Shown here one piece after another: positions 35,353-45,064 of a stretch of 64,000 nucleotides of DNA. Both the position numbers and the translations under genes were made by a program. The notes under the pieces were generated by a model. The model searched no databases. It saw nothing but the letters and a program-made list of their open reading frames with translations, and was not told where the DNA came from. This DNA is from Vibrio toranzoniae (GTDB taxonomy: Bacteria; Pseudomonadota; Gammaproteobacteria; Enterobacterales; Vibrionaceae): contig NZ_AP025515.1 of assembly GCF_024347655.1 (NCBI RefSeq), positions 124,001 through 188,000 on the forward strand, in the 5' to 3' direction. Within the stretch, counting starts at the first letter, position 1, and each line of letters opens with the position of its first letter.

Positions 35353-37044
35353 TCAATCAACTTCAGGTTTTACCCAAACTTGGCTAAAGTCGAACCACCC
35401 TAATGCATTACACTTAGCGTTTTGCAGTGTACCGCATTGGTCTTTGTTTACGCCTAACCAACAGTGGAACATCGGTACCAATTGATTACTTTGTACGAGT
35501 TGTTTACCAAGTTGTCTTGCTGGGAATTGTTCAAACTCACCGGTTCGCCAACGATCAATCATGTGACACCATTGATCGAAGTCTTCTGCCGGGCTAGATT
35601 CATCCAGGAAGCTGTAATCCATCAACCAGAAAGCCAACGCGTCATCTCGGTTGTTGGCAATACCCATTGGGTTAATCCAGATATCAACATTGTCGGCATG
35701 TGGAGGATCGGTTTCGTAACCGAAAAGTTCAACATCGACATTGTATTGCTTCAATACAGTGACAATGGCTTTAGCAAGTGTTGGGAACATCGGGTGTTGG
35801 CATTGATACGCCAATTTTATGCTCGGTTTAACACTTGCTGGTGGACAAACAGGTACCTTTAACTTGATGTCATACCAACCGGGTTTGATCCCGTAAGCAT
35901 GTAACACACCCAAGTCTATAACGGTCTCTTTTGGAATATGGACAAACAAGTCAGAGGCATTCAACGCGTTCGATAGAAACTCTGCCCATTCTGGATCTTG
36001 TGCAATGCCCTTTTTTCTATTCAACAGTAAATACGTACAGCCCGGATCAAGCTCTACTTCATCGCTATCACCACGATCAGCCATTATTGGTTTAGAAAGG
36101 CTTGGGTAAACCATCGACGAATAGGCTTCATCAACAACCCAAACTTCCACACGATCGATCAATGGCCTAAAACCAAAGTATCCATTGAAAGCCGTTAAAA
36201 CGAGTTGTTTTTCGTCATTCTTTTCAATGCGATACGGGCCAGTACCAATTGGACGAATATCGTAATCTTCACCACGTAAAATCATCGGCAGAGTCACTTT
36301 TGCGACTGATTCGGTGAGCGCGAGTGGGAAATATTTATCTGGACGCGTTAGAAAGACATCAACCACACAATTTGCAGGTGATGAGACATCTTTAATATGA
36401 GAGAACATATTGAGCGGTTCGAGTAAAAGCAGCGTGTCCACAACGTGACTCGTCAATAGCGGTTCGCCATTATGAAAACGGACGCCCGGCCGCAAGAAGA
36501 ATCGCCATTGATTGTCGTTAATCTTTTGCCATGAATGCGCGAGATCAGGCTGTAGCTGATCGTTCTCATCTAAGCGAGTTAACCCACTGAATACCTGACA
36601 AGCGATGTGTTGCTCAGAACGTCGCATCGATTTGGTTGGATTGAGCATGGAGAGCGGACGGTAGTAAGGTAAACGAATAACTTGTTCACCTTCTTGGTAC
36701 TGTACGCCCAGGTAGTTTTGAATAACTTGAGTAAGTTTTGCGGCATTGTGGTCAAGTACCGATAGCGCTTGTCCGATTTTACCTTCTTCTAAATAGCGGC
36801 GTGCTAGGTTTTCACTAACATCGCACCGATTCTGCTTAAAGATAAGTTGAGACAATTTACCGCGACCCGCTGCAGGTAACCACTCTACCCAACCTTCTTC
36901 TTCAAGCTTGTTCAGTACCATTCTGGCATTACGACGTGTACAACAGAGCACATCTGTTATGTCATCAAGCTGAACATCAGAATCTTTACCATCGAAGTAT
37001 TCAAACAGGGTTTCAAATTGAACGCGAAGTCTTGGGCTGCTCAT
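35353..37044 (-). CDS. sgrR: SgrR-family regulator (HTH plus solute-binding domain)
   Basis: The 563-residue protein combines an N-terminal winged helix (~1-115; DVQLDDITDVLCCTRRNARMVLNKLEEEGWVEW) with a SBP_bac_5 periplasmic-binding-protein-like domain (~165-470) but no signal peptide. That is the SgrR layout. E. coli SgrR activates sgrS under sugar-phosphate stress; I see no sgrS-like RNA upstream here. The transporter gene 30 bases downstream may be its target or operon partner, so the symbol denotes the family rather than a proven orthologue. Confidence 0.85.
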   Translation of the reverse strand: MSSPRLRVQFETLFEYFDGKDSDVQLDDITDVLCCTRRNARMVLNKLEEEGWVEWLPAAGRGKLSQLIFKQNRCDVSENLARRYLEEGKIGQALSVLDHNAAKLTQVIQNYLGVQYQEGEQVIRLPYYRPLSMLNPTKSMRRSEQHIACQVFSGLTRLDENDQLQPDLAHSWQKINDNQWRFFLRPGVRFHNGEPLLTSHVVDTLLLLEPLNMFSHIKDVSSPANCVVDVFLTRPDKYFPLALTESVAKVTLPMILRGEDYDIRPIGTGPYRIEKNDEKQLVLTAFNGYFGFRPLIDRVEVWVVDEAYSSMVYPSLSKPIMADRGDSDEVELDPGCTYLLLNRKKGIAQDPEWAEFLSNALNASDLFVHIPKETVIDLGVLHAYGIKPGWYDIKLKVPVCPPASVKPSIKLAYQCQHPMFPTLAKAIVTVLKQYNVDVELFGYETDPPHADNVDIWINPMGIANNRDDALAFWLMDYSFLDESSPAEDFDQWCHMIDRWRTGEFEQFPARQLGKQLVQSNQLVPMFHCWLGVNKDQCGTLQNAKCNALGWFDFSQVWVKPEVD

Positions 37045-37207
37045 AAAGAGGAAAACTCACTCAAAGGATATTGAATTTAGTTTCCCTATTTTAAGAGTCA
37101 AAATCAATCGAACTTATACAATTTTATGGAGAGGTAACGAATGTGAGTCGTTTTAGTGCCTCTAATAGGGGATAGACATCAGAAATAAACGCAGTGATAA
37201 CCAGTAA

Positions 37208-37441
37208 TTACATCACATCGCATCCAATTTCATTGGCGATGTCACGAAGCTGTTGTTCGTTGTCTAATTTAATCGACCATTTGCATTCAGAGCCATTAAC
37301 TGAAATCACGTTTGCCCCTTTTCCGATCAGTTGAATTGCATCAACTTGAGCTTGCATAGTGACTCTGTGTTCACCGTCCAAACGAACAACCAACTCATGC
37401 GCCGTTGCGATGACTTTTCCACTTTTAAACGTTATGACCAT
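37208..37441 (-). CDS. Small conserved Vibrio protein, DUF3389-like
   Basis: The 77-residue soluble protein (MVITFKSGKVIATAHELVVRL...GANVISVNGSECKWSIKLDNEQQL) has alternating strand-like segments and no signal. I associate it from memory with DUF3389, a Vibrio-restricted family. It lies between the SgrR-type gene and the thioesterase gene, all on the same strand but with gaps near 100-160 bp. Function unknown. Confidence 0.7.
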   Translation of the reverse strand: MVITFKSGKVIATAHELVVRLDGEHRVTMQAQVDAIQLIGKGANVISVNGSECKWSIKLDNEQQLRDIANEIGCDVM

Positions 37442-37530
37442 GGATTTCTCTAACTAAAATAAACAGTGTGTAAATGAGGTTTAATCAGGTGTGGTTAGGA
37501 TGATTACAGTGCCTCACCTTGCTCGCAGAA

Positions 37531-37956
37531 CTAACGTTTATGCTTTTTCACTGCGATGGTCAAACGGCTTGTGCACACCAAGCGTTGACGTTCATCAGTG
37601 ATGTTTATCTGCCATACTTGAGTAGATACGCCAAGGTGAATAGGCTCAGCGGTGCCGATAACATGCCCTTCACGCATCGAACGAACGTGGTTAGCGTTGA
37701 TGTCTAGCCCTACGCAATAGTAACCATCGGGTACGCAGAAGTTTGCTGCTAGTGATCCCAGCGTTTCGGCTAAAACTACCGATGCGCCGCCATGAAGCAT
37801 ACCCAGTGGTTGATGGGTGAAATGACAAACCGGCATGGTTGCCACCAAGGAGTTATCGTTAACCTCGGTGTAAACAATGTTGAGGTGCTCAATTAAGGTA
37901 TTTTTTGAGGTCGCGTTGAAGATATCTAGATCAACGGGCTTTTTCCAAATACTCAT
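37531..37956 (-). CDS. menI: Hotdog-fold thioesterase, MenI/YdiI type
   Basis: The 141-residue protein shows the PaaI-like hotdog pattern: ATMPVCHFTHQPLGMLHGGASVVLAETLGSLAA with the HGG catalytic loop, followed by VGLDINANHVRSMREG. Members include MenI, which hydrolyses DHNA-CoA in menaquinone synthesis, and EntH. The N-terminal IWKKPVDLDIFNA fits the MenI group. No other menaquinone genes are in the window. Confidence 0.8.
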   Translation of the reverse strand: MSIWKKPVDLDIFNATSKNTLIEHLNIVYTEVNDNSLVATMPVCHFTHQPLGMLHGGASVVLAETLGSLAANFCVPDGYYCVGLDINANHVRSMREGHVIGTAEPIHLGVSTQVWQINITDERQRLVCTSRLTIAVKKHKR

Positions 37957-38121
37957 GTGGGTTCCTTAATTATACTTTGTTAGTGCGTGAGCCTTTTTAT
38001 TAACACTAATGGTGTTCTAGCGATAATAATGGTCTTAAAGACAATAGTTATCTTACAGCTATTAGTTATTACGCAAGTTGATGTTAACATGCATAAAAAC
38101 CGAATACACAGAGGATATTGT

Positions 38122-38910
38122 ATGACGTCATGGACGAAGTTTGCCTCGCTTCTCACTCTTGCAGGCCTAACCGCGTGTAGCGCTTCCCCGACAGGGAGAA
38201 ACCAACTGCTGCTTTTTTCAGATAAAGATATGTCTCAGCTTGGCGCACAGTCGTTTGAACAGATGAAGAAAGAGCAACCCATTAGTAAAGATGCAAAAAC
38301 CAACGCGTATGTTCAGTGCGTAGCGAACAGTATTACTCAACACATTCCTAAGCAAGGCTTTAGTGAATGGGAAGTTGTGGTTTTTGATAGCGACCAAGTG
38401 AACGCGTTCGCTCTGCCAGGCGGAAAGATTGGCGTCTACACGGGGTTACTCAATGTTGCGGTGAACCAAGACCAATTGGCAACGGTTATCGGGCATGAAG
38501 TGGCACACGTTCTTGCTGACCACAGTAACGAACGCCTATCACAATCACAACTCGCCAATACAGGTTTGTCGATCACCAGTGTTGCTCTCGGTTCATCAGA
38601 ATACAAACAGTATCAAGGCATGACCATGGCCGCATTAGGCTTGGGTGTTCAATATGGTGTGATTCTGCCTTATGGTCGAACTCAAGAGTCCGAAGCTGAT
38701 ATCGTTGGCCTAGAGTACATGGCAAAAGCCGGGTTTGATCCAAACCAAAGCGTCGATTTATGGCAAAACATGGCGAAAGCATCAGGTGGCAATCAACCAC
38801 CAGAGTTACTTTCTACGCACCCGTCTCACAGTACTCGAATTAAAGATCTGCAAACCAAGATCACGACACTGCCTCAATCGAACGTTGCTAAACCAAATTG
38901 CAAAGTATGA
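38122..38910 (+). CDS. M48-family metalloprotease lipoprotein (LoiP-like)
   Basis: I place the start at ATG 38122 behind AGAGGA; the frame is open to 37987 but only from 38122 does a lipoprotein signal appear (MTSWTKFASLLTLAGLTAC, Cys19). The 262-residue protein has the zinc motif HEVAH in VIGHEVAHVLADHSNER and the third ligand Glu in ESEADIVGLEYMAKAGF. Such LoiP/YcaL-type proteases sit at the outer membrane inner face and clear misfolded barrel proteins. A terminator follows. Confidence 0.9.
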   Translation: MTSWTKFASLLTLAGLTACSASPTGRNQLLLFSDKDMSQLGAQSFEQMKKEQPISKDAKTNAYVQCVANSITQHIPKQGFSEWEVVVFDSDQVNAFALPGGKIGVYTGLLNVAVNQDQLATVIGHEVAHVLADHSNERLSQSQLANTGLSITSVALGSSEYKQYQGMTMAALGLGVQYGVILPYGRTQESEADIVGLEYMAKAGFDPNQSVDLWQNMAKASGGNQPPELLSTHPSHSTRIKDLQTKITTLPQSNVAKPNCKV

Positions 38911-38944
38911 ATTAACGAACACACAACTTAATATCGCAGATATT

Positions 38945-38977
38945 AAAACGCCCTATCCAAATGGTTAGGGCGTTTTT
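38945..38977 (+). terminator. Terminator of M48 protease gene
   Basis: AAAACGCCCTA and TAGGGCGTTTT form an 11-bp stem with a T-run. Confidence 0.85.
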
Positions 38978-39040
38978 CGTTTTGTTTATATTTGGCGACT
39001 CTGGACTTTTATGAACAAGTCACTCAGTTATAAATATGCA

Positions 39041-40123
39041 TTAAGTGCCTAGAATCTGTAACGGCAGGCTCAGCAATTGGTCACCAGTTGAAGCGAAGTA
39101 CCAGATAACACCAATTAATCCTGTTACTAAGCCCACATACCAAAGGAAGGATACGATTTGGCCGTATCTGTCTAATGGCAACAAGTGACTATGATGACGG
39201 CCTCTCCATTCGAACAGAATTTCAACACTACCCATGATTAATAGAAAACCAAACAGGGTTAAGTTCAATTGGTAACTCAACACGACACCGGCAACGGCTG
39301 CTGCGACACACAGTACAATACCCAATACGCTGTTCATCGAAAAGCTGATACTTTTCAACACGTGGCCACCATCGAGTGGCAAAATTGGCAGTAAATTGAA
39401 TAGATTTAACAAGGCGTTAAACACGGCAAGACCAGCGAAGAACATCTCGCCAGTTGCCCAGTACAAAACCGTAAATATCAACGACAATATCAAACCAAAC
39501 AATGGTCCCATGATCGAGATAACCACATCTTGCCATCGAGTATTAATCTTTTCGTCTGAAAGCGCTAATCCGCCAAGGAATGGGATTAAGTAGATCCCTT
39601 TTGTCTTCATCCCAAAGTATTTCATCGCTCTGATATGCCCGTACTCATGGAACATAAGACAAGCGATCAAGGCCAGTGCGAACTGAATAGAAAACAGCCA
39701 TGAATACGCCGCTAAACTGGCAGAAGCAAGCACCACTTTAATCAACTTAGCACTCTTCAGCGCTTTCATTCCGAGCGACACCAAGCCAATCAAACTAAAA
39801 CGCTTTTCAGGCTTAGGTGCCATAACCGGAGTCTGTTGTTCGATATCTTTAGTGTTGCGATTTCCTTCGGTAATGGTTTGCCCATTAACCGATGCTTTAT
39901 ACGTCATCTCAAAGGGCTGCCATTGAACGGTCGACTCAACGTGACACTGCAACGTTTCTTCACCAGAACGAAGGGTAAATGTGTGTGTTCTCAGATCGTC
40001 TTCTTCTGAGTTCGCATCCAGTTGAGACACCAACGTGTTGTCCCAAAACAACTGCTGCCACCCTGCCATTGATCCTTCTAAACGAAGCGGTTTACCAAGA
40101 AACTCTATCGCGAGTAATTCCAA
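39041..40123 (-). CDS. Site-2 protease (M50) family protein
   Basis: The 360-residue protein begins with a soluble ~110-residue region that resembles no signal peptide and might be a sensory or binding domain. About six membrane helices follow. The zinc motif HEYGH lies in CLMFHEYGHIRAMKYFG and the second metal motif in NLLPILPLDGGHVL. M50 proteases cut substrates within the membrane. It is divergent from fadL, whose promoter region it shares. The substrate is unknown. Confidence 0.85.
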   Translation of the reverse strand: MELLAIEFLGKPLRLEGSMAGWQQLFWDNTLVSQLDANSEEDDLRTHTFTLRSGEETLQCHVESTVQWQPFEMTYKASVNGQTITEGNRNTKDIEQQTPVMAPKPEKRFSLIGLVSLGMKALKSAKLIKVVLASASLAAYSWLFSIQFALALIACLMFHEYGHIRAMKYFGMKTKGIYLIPFLGGLALSDEKINTRWQDVVISIMGPLFGLILSLIFTVLYWATGEMFFAGLAVFNALLNLFNLLPILPLDGGHVLKSISFSMNSVLGIVLCVAAAVAGVVLSYQLNLTLFGFLLIMGSVEILFEWRGRHHSHLLPLDRYGQIVSFLWYVGLVTGLIGVIWYFASTGDQLLSLPLQILGT

Positions 40124-40256
40124 ACTTAAAATTCCAATTTAATGACTATCAAAATGAGTCGATATTATGCCGATTTAGCGAATAGCGGTAAACACAAACA
40201 AAGTTGTTACATATTGAGCTATTGAACACTATTTATACCGCAACGACGCATAAACA

Positions 40257-40273
40257 CTCTGGTCACACCTCCA
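40257..40273. promoter_or_regulatory. FadR-like operator upstream of fadL
   Basis: The core CTGGTCACACCT resembles the E. coli FadR site core CTGGTCCGACCT (10 of 12 positions). It sits in the 358-bp region between the divergent M50 and fadL genes, about 210 bp before the fadL ATG. Control of fatty-acid uptake by FadR is expected biologically, but the distance makes this tentative. Confidence 0.4.
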
Positions 40274-40481
40274 ACCATTAATAAACTATTGATTATGTTT
40301 ATATTATCGATGTTAAAGTGCCGCCCCTTTAAAACATAACCTCACAAAATCACAACTCTTTCTTTGACTTTATATTAAACATGAATTTAACATGCTATTT
40401 ACATTAGAGCTTCAACACCAAAAATGCTCAGTGTGTTTTCAAACCATAATAACGAAATTCGATGCCCTAGGAGGGTCAAGG

Positions 40482-41741
40482 ATGAAAACAATACAACGCT
40501 CTCTCGTTTCACTTTCAGTACTATTTGCATGTAACTCACTTGCGGCTGGTTTCCAAGTTGCTGAGCATTCTGCCTCAGGTCTTGGTCGTGCCTTTTCAGG
40601 TGAAGGTGCCGTAGCTGATAACGCGAGTGTACTAGCGAGAAACCCCGCCGCAATGACCCTCTTTGATACAGCACAGTTTTCAGGCGCGGTTTCTATCGTT
40701 GATCCCGAGGTTAATATCACTCAAAACAATGTCCCAGGTTCTGGCGGTCAAAGCCAAGTATCGAAAGATGTTGCACCTTTGCAAGTGGTTCCTGCCGCTT
40801 ACTACATCAGTCCGATCAATGAAAAGTGGGCATGGGGCATTGGTATGTTCTCTAATTACGGAGTTGCTACCGATTACCCAGATGATATTTATGCTGGTGA
40901 TCTTGCTGGTGATACTTCACTTATATCTGTAAACGTAAACCCTAATGTCGCCTATCGTATTAATGACCAATTCAGTGTTGGTGCTGGTGCAAACCTTGTT
41001 TACGCAGAGGCAGAACTTAATCGTCATCAGGGCTCTATTTCGAACATCACTGGCGATCCAGCTTCAACAAAGTTGATTAGCATGACAGGTGAAACCTTTG
41101 CATTTGGTTGGAACGTAGGTGCGTTATATGAACTGAATGAAAACAATCGATTCTCTATCGCTTATCGTTCAGAGGTTGACCTAGATTTTGATGATGGCGA
41201 CTTCAGCGATTACACAGGTAGAATCGTCCAAGGTAGTGCAACGACCACAACCGGTCGTCTAAAAATCACATTACCTTCGATCATTGAGATTTCAGCTTTC
41301 CACCAACTAACCGATCAATGGGCTATCCATTACGGTTGGCAACAAACGGGTTGGAGTAGCTTTAAAGAACTCAAAGCGACTAGCTCAGATTGCGCAAATG
41401 GCGAGTGCTTCAAAAAGACTGAAGATTACGACGACAATAACCGTTACTCACTAGGTGCTACTTACCAATTGAACCAAGCATGGACCTTAAGAGCTGGTTT
41501 AGCTTATGACGAGCAAGCGGGTGAAGCGACATTGAGTATTCCAGATAGCGATCGTTTCTGGTACAGCGCAGGTTTGACTTATCAGTACAGTCCTAACCTT
41601 TCAATCGATGCTGGTTTCGCTCTTGTTCAAAGTAAAGAAGGTGATTTCACTGAAACCAATGAACTTGGTCAAGAACTTGAATTCTCTGGTGATGCAGTCG
41701 CTTACCTATCTGCAATTCAAATGAACTACACCTTCAACTAA
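40482..41741 (+). CDS. fadL: Long-chain fatty acid outer-membrane transporter
   Basis: The start at ATG 40482 follows a strong AGGAGGG ribosome-binding site and yields a signal peptide ending SLAAG; the frame is open to 40392. The mature protein shows the FadL pattern GFQVAEHSASGLGRAFSGEGAVADNASVLARNPAAM, including the NPA motif of the N-terminal hatch, and ends in NYTF-N. About 419 residues fit FadL/TodX. It is followed 13 bases later by the volA-like gene, so fatty acids freed by the lipase can be taken up. Confidence 0.93.
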   Translation: MKTIQRSLVSLSVLFACNSLAAGFQVAEHSASGLGRAFSGEGAVADNASVLARNPAAMTLFDTAQFSGAVSIVDPEVNITQNNVPGSGGQSQVSKDVAPLQVVPAAYYISPINEKWAWGIGMFSNYGVATDYPDDIYAGDLAGDTSLISVNVNPNVAYRINDQFSVGAGANLVYAEAELNRHQGSISNITGDPASTKLISMTGETFAFGWNVGALYELNENNRFSIAYRSEVDLDFDDGDFSDYTGRIVQGSATTTTGRLKITLPSIIEISAFHQLTDQWAIHYGWQQTGWSSFKELKATSSDCANGECFKKTEDYDDNNRYSLGATYQLNQAWTLRAGLAYDEQAGEATLSIPDSDRFWYSAGLTYQYSPNLSIDAGFALVQSKEGDFTETNELGQELEFSGDAVAYLSAIQMNYTFN

Positions 41742-41754
41742 ACGGAATTAAAAC

Positions 41755-44196
41755 ATGAAAAAGTTATTTAATGTTTCGCTGCTCGCTTCAGCAATGTTTC
41801 TTGCTGGTTGTGGTGATGACTCTTCGAGTTCAGGTGCTTCAACAGCGATTCAATATGAGCAATACATTCAAGATTCACTCGCACAAGCGACGAGCATCAA
41901 GTTTCAACTAACGGGTGCGGATATTGCCGTTCCTCTTCCTAGCTTCGCGTTAATGGATACTACCGACGGTACACTTGGTTTACCAACTGGCGGTGATGAT
42001 TCATTAACCAACCCTATCGCAGCAATGAACACAATGGATGGCTGGTCTACTTCAATGCCAATCATCATGAACTTTGAAGGTACTGGTTTAGCTGATGGTT
42101 TCGCTACAGGTGGTGTTTACCTATTAAAGCTTAGTGGTTCACTTACTTCAGACACAGTACCAAGTGTTGCTGGAGTATTGACCTTAGGCACTGACTTTAA
42201 AGTTCTATCTAACGCCTCAACTGACACATTCACAATTGTGTTCAATGATTCCTTAGATGCTTCAAGTGAATACGTATTGGCACTTTCCAATGAACTAACG
42301 GATGTTAATGGCGATCCTGTTGGCATGTCGGCAAGTTATGCTGCGCTGAAATCAAGTGCAGTAACTTATACCGAAGGTAGCCTTGCTCAAGCACAGCAAG
42401 TCACTCAAGGTGTTGAAAAGATCTTTGCTGGAGCGACTGCTGCAGGTGCAATTAACCTTGATACTGAGAACATCATTTACTCGACGTGGTTTACTACAGA
42501 GTCTGTCGGTGATTCACTTTTCGCTACCAAAGCAGCAACCGCAACAGGATTGGCTTCAGCAAATCTAAATGGTGTTTGGAAAGATAGCGCAAACCCTAAC
42601 GGCGTAGATTTATCGACGGCATACGGAATGCAGTTTGTTTCAACAAAAGATTTTACCACAGCGCTTTCTGAAGATGCGGACTTTGACAAGTACATTGGTG
42701 GCGGTGATGCCGATGCCATTGCTTTAGCAAAAGGCGCAATCAATTTAATGTATACCAACTCCGGCGCGAATGTCGATGTCAGCGAAGGCTTCGTTCAACT
42801 ACCGCACTATTTGGAAAAAGACGCAAGTAACTGGAACGCTCAGCCATTCGAATCAGCGATGCCGAGCCTAGCTAAAGTATCTAGTGCTCTTAGCAACAGC
42901 GCAGAACAAGCTAACATGGCTGCGCAGCTTATTGCGGCAGGTATCGATACCAGTGTCTTAGCAACCAGCCAAACAGAACAACTTAAACTGATTGGTTTAA
43001 ACCTTGTACTAGCTGATGGTTCTCCGCTAGATAGCGAGAGAGTAATCACTAAATATTCTCCAGTTCCACAAGTTAAATCATTGGAATCTGTTGAATTCTT
43101 GTTATTTACTAAGAATGGAGCAACACCAAAAAACGTTGTCATCTATCAGCATGGCATTACCTCAGCTAAAGAGAATACTTATGCCTTTGCTTATAACTTA
43201 GTGGGAGATGATACGGCGGTTCTAGCAATTGACCTTCCAATTCACGGTACACGTAGTTTGGATGATACTCGTTCGGCAAACGCTGACGTTTTGGCCTATT
43301 TAAACCTAACAAACTTGCCAGTAGCTCGCGATAACGTTCGACAAAGTGCACTAGATGTAATGGGCTTACGTGCATCATTAACCGCTTCTTTGCAAGCTGG
43401 TTTACTCGCTAGTTCTCCATTGAGTGCATTCAATCTAAATACAGGTTCACAGGTTAAATTTTTAGGTCACTCTTTGGGCGGTATTGTTGGAACGACAGCT
43501 GTTGCTGCCTCTAACCGTACGTTAGGTAGTCCAACGGCTGATGCTCTGTATTCGTTTAGTTCTGCAGCTTTTGAAAACTCTGGTGGTCAAATATCTAACC
43601 TTCTACTAGGTTCTACAGAGTTTGGTCCTCAGGTTAAACACAATGTTGCGTTGAGCGCTTCAACTGAATACGCAGGTTTCGCAACCGCAAACTGTGGAAG
43701 CCTTTCTAATAAGCAGTGCTATCAAACGTTTGAAGCAAACGCGACTGCAGCACAGAAAGCAACCATGACAGCCGCTTTTCAACAGTTCGCTTACGCTGCA
43801 CAAACTGTGTTAGATACTGTTGATCCATTTACCAATGCTGCTTATCTAGTTGCTTCTGGCTCACCTGTTCTGCCTATTTATATGGGGCAAGTGCAAGGTG
43901 ATGATACAGTACCAAACACTGTGGTAAACGCTCCGTTCGCGGGAACCACACCGTTAGCAACGAAGCTTGGCCTAACAGTCGTTGATTCGAGTAACACGAC
44001 CCCCGACGGTGCGAAGGACTTTGTTAAGTTCAGTGATGTTGCTGCGCATAGTACATTTGTATTACCGCAAGATACCACTACACCAACACCTTTGGACGCA
44101 GGTCATCATGCAAGCATGCAGACACAAGCTACAGATTTCTTAGTAGACAACGCTTTATCAGTAGGCTCTATTAATGAAGCAGTCTTGGAACAATAA
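41755..44196 (+). CDS. volA: Surface lysophospholipase lipoprotein, VolA type
   Basis: The 813-residue lipoprotein has a signal peptide ending LAGC (Cys19) and a Ser/Gly/Asp-rich linker. A long N-terminal region (~40-430) has Ig-like repeat character and a C-terminal alpha/beta-hydrolase domain carries the nucleophile elbow GHSLGG. VolA of Vibrio cholerae is a surface-exposed lysophospholipase A encoded next to fadL; the same order and 13-base gap occur here. It releases fatty acids from host or environmental lysophosphatidylcholine for FadL to import. A terminator follows. Confidence 0.9.
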   Translation: MKKLFNVSLLASAMFLAGCGDDSSSSGASTAIQYEQYIQDSLAQATSIKFQLTGADIAVPLPSFALMDTTDGTLGLPTGGDDSLTNPIAAMNTMDGWSTSMPIIMNFEGTGLADGFATGGVYLLKLSGSLTSDTVPSVAGVLTLGTDFKVLSNASTDTFTIVFNDSLDASSEYVLALSNELTDVNGDPVGMSASYAALKSSAVTYTEGSLAQAQQVTQGVEKIFAGATAAGAINLDTENIIYSTWFTTESVGDSLFATKAATATGLASANLNGVWKDSANPNGVDLSTAYGMQFVSTKDFTTALSEDADFDKYIGGGDADAIALAKGAINLMYTNSGANVDVSEGFVQLPHYLEKDASNWNAQPFESAMPSLAKVSSALSNSAEQANMAAQLIAAGIDTSVLATSQTEQLKLIGLNLVLADGSPLDSERVITKYSPVPQVKSLESVEFLLFTKNGATPKNVVIYQHGITSAKENTYAFAYNLVGDDTAVLAIDLPIHGTRSLDDTRSANADVLAYLNLTNLPVARDNVRQSALDVMGLRASLTASLQAGLLASSPLSAFNLNTGSQVKFLGHSLGGIVGTTAVAASNRTLGSPTADALYSFSSAAFENSGGQISNLLLGSTEFGPQVKHNVALSASTEYAGFATANCGSLSNKQCYQTFEANATAAQKATMTAAFQQFAYAAQTVLDTVDPFTNAAYLVASGSPVLPIYMGQVQGDDTVPNTVVNAPFAGTTPLATKLGLTVVDSSNTTPDGAKDFVKFSDVAAHSTFVLPQDTTTPTPLDAGHHASMQTQATDFLVDNALSVGSINEAVLEQ

Positions 44197-44213
44197 TGCT
44201 TTCTCAGTGAAAC

Positions 44214-44248
44214 CAAATGCTAGCCTAACCGCTGGCATTTTTGTTTTT
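44214..44248 (+). terminator. Terminator of fadL-volA operon
   Basis: AAATGCTAGC-CTAACC-GCTGGCATTT with one mismatch, then a T-rich tail. Confidence 0.75.
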
Positions 44249-44417
44249 ATCACCAACCAACCTTCTCTAGTTAACCGTTTGCATAATATTAAAAAACACA
44301 AATGGTTGATCTCAGCTAAAATTAATCAAGACAGAATACCGTACGATCTCTTTCTTTATTGTGAATAAAGTGGATAATAGCCTCCGTAATTTAACACCTA
44401 ATAAATGTGAGTCCATT

Positions 44418-44975
44418 ATGTCTTCTGAAGCTACGATGCTAGAACGCTGCCAATCTAAATGTGAACTATGTGGTTCTGATTCTTCTCTTACTGCATACGC
44501 AGTACCGCCACACAGCCACGTAACAGTGGATCACGGCATCATGGTATGTGACAAATGTCTTGGTGAGATCGACGATCCTAAAGACATCAACCACTGGCGT
44601 TGCCTAAATGACAGCATGTGGAGCCAGGAAGCGCCAGTTCAAGTAATGGCGTGGCGTCAACTTACTCGTCTGAACTCTGAAAGCTGGGCTCAAGACGCGC
44701 TAGATATGATGTACCTTGAAGAAGAAACATCAGTTTGGGCACAAATCGGCATGTCTGCTGATGACAAGCCTCTTGATGTGAACGGCGTTGAACTTAAAAA
44801 AGGTGACGACGTAACAGTAATCAAAGACCTGCCAATCAAAGGCACTAACCAAGTGATTAAGCAAGGTACTGTTATTCGTGGTATCAGCGTTGGTGACGAT
44901 CCTAAGCTTGTTTCTGGTAAAACAAACGGCGGTCAATCAATGTACGTAATCGCTGAGTTCTGCCGTAAAAAGTAA
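44418..44975 (+). CDS. PhnA-like (YjdM family) zinc-ribbon protein
   Basis: The start at ATG 44418 gives MSSEATMLERCQSKCELCGSDSSL; the open frame to 44361 adds 19 poor residues. An N-terminal zinc ribbon (C-x3-C-x2-C ... C-x2-C in MVCDKCL) precedes the C-terminal PhnA domain (~125-185; DVNGVELKKGDDVTVIKDLPIKGTNQVIKQGTVIRGI). YjdM/PhnA proteins were once called phosphonoacetate hydrolases by mistake; their true role is unclear. About 185 residues, longer than the 111-residue E. coli YjdM. A perfect terminator follows. Confidence 0.87.
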   Translation: MSSEATMLERCQSKCELCGSDSSLTAYAVPPHSHVTVDHGIMVCDKCLGEIDDPKDINHWRCLNDSMWSQEAPVQVMAWRQLTRLNSESWAQDALDMMYLEEETSVWAQIGMSADDKPLDVNGVELKKGDDVTVIKDLPIKGTNQVIKQGTVIRGISVGDDPKLVSGKTNGGQSMYVIAEFCRKK

Positions 44976-45000
44976 TTATCCTTTTAGCTGAACAAAATCT

Positions 45001-45036
45001 AAAAAGGCGCTAATGAATAATTAGCGCCTTTTTTAT
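45001..45036. terminator. Bidirectional terminator after PhnA-like gene
   Basis: AAAAAGGCGCTAATt and AATTAGCGCCTTTTTT form a long perfect stem between convergent genes. Confidence 0.92.
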
Positions 45037-45064
45037 TAGAAAAAATCAAACCGATTTAGTTGTT

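Noticed and set aside
37045..37207. An SgrS-type small RNA upstream of the SgrR-like gene
   Set aside because: No terminator hairpin with U-run and no recognisable seed region were found in this 160-bp gap.
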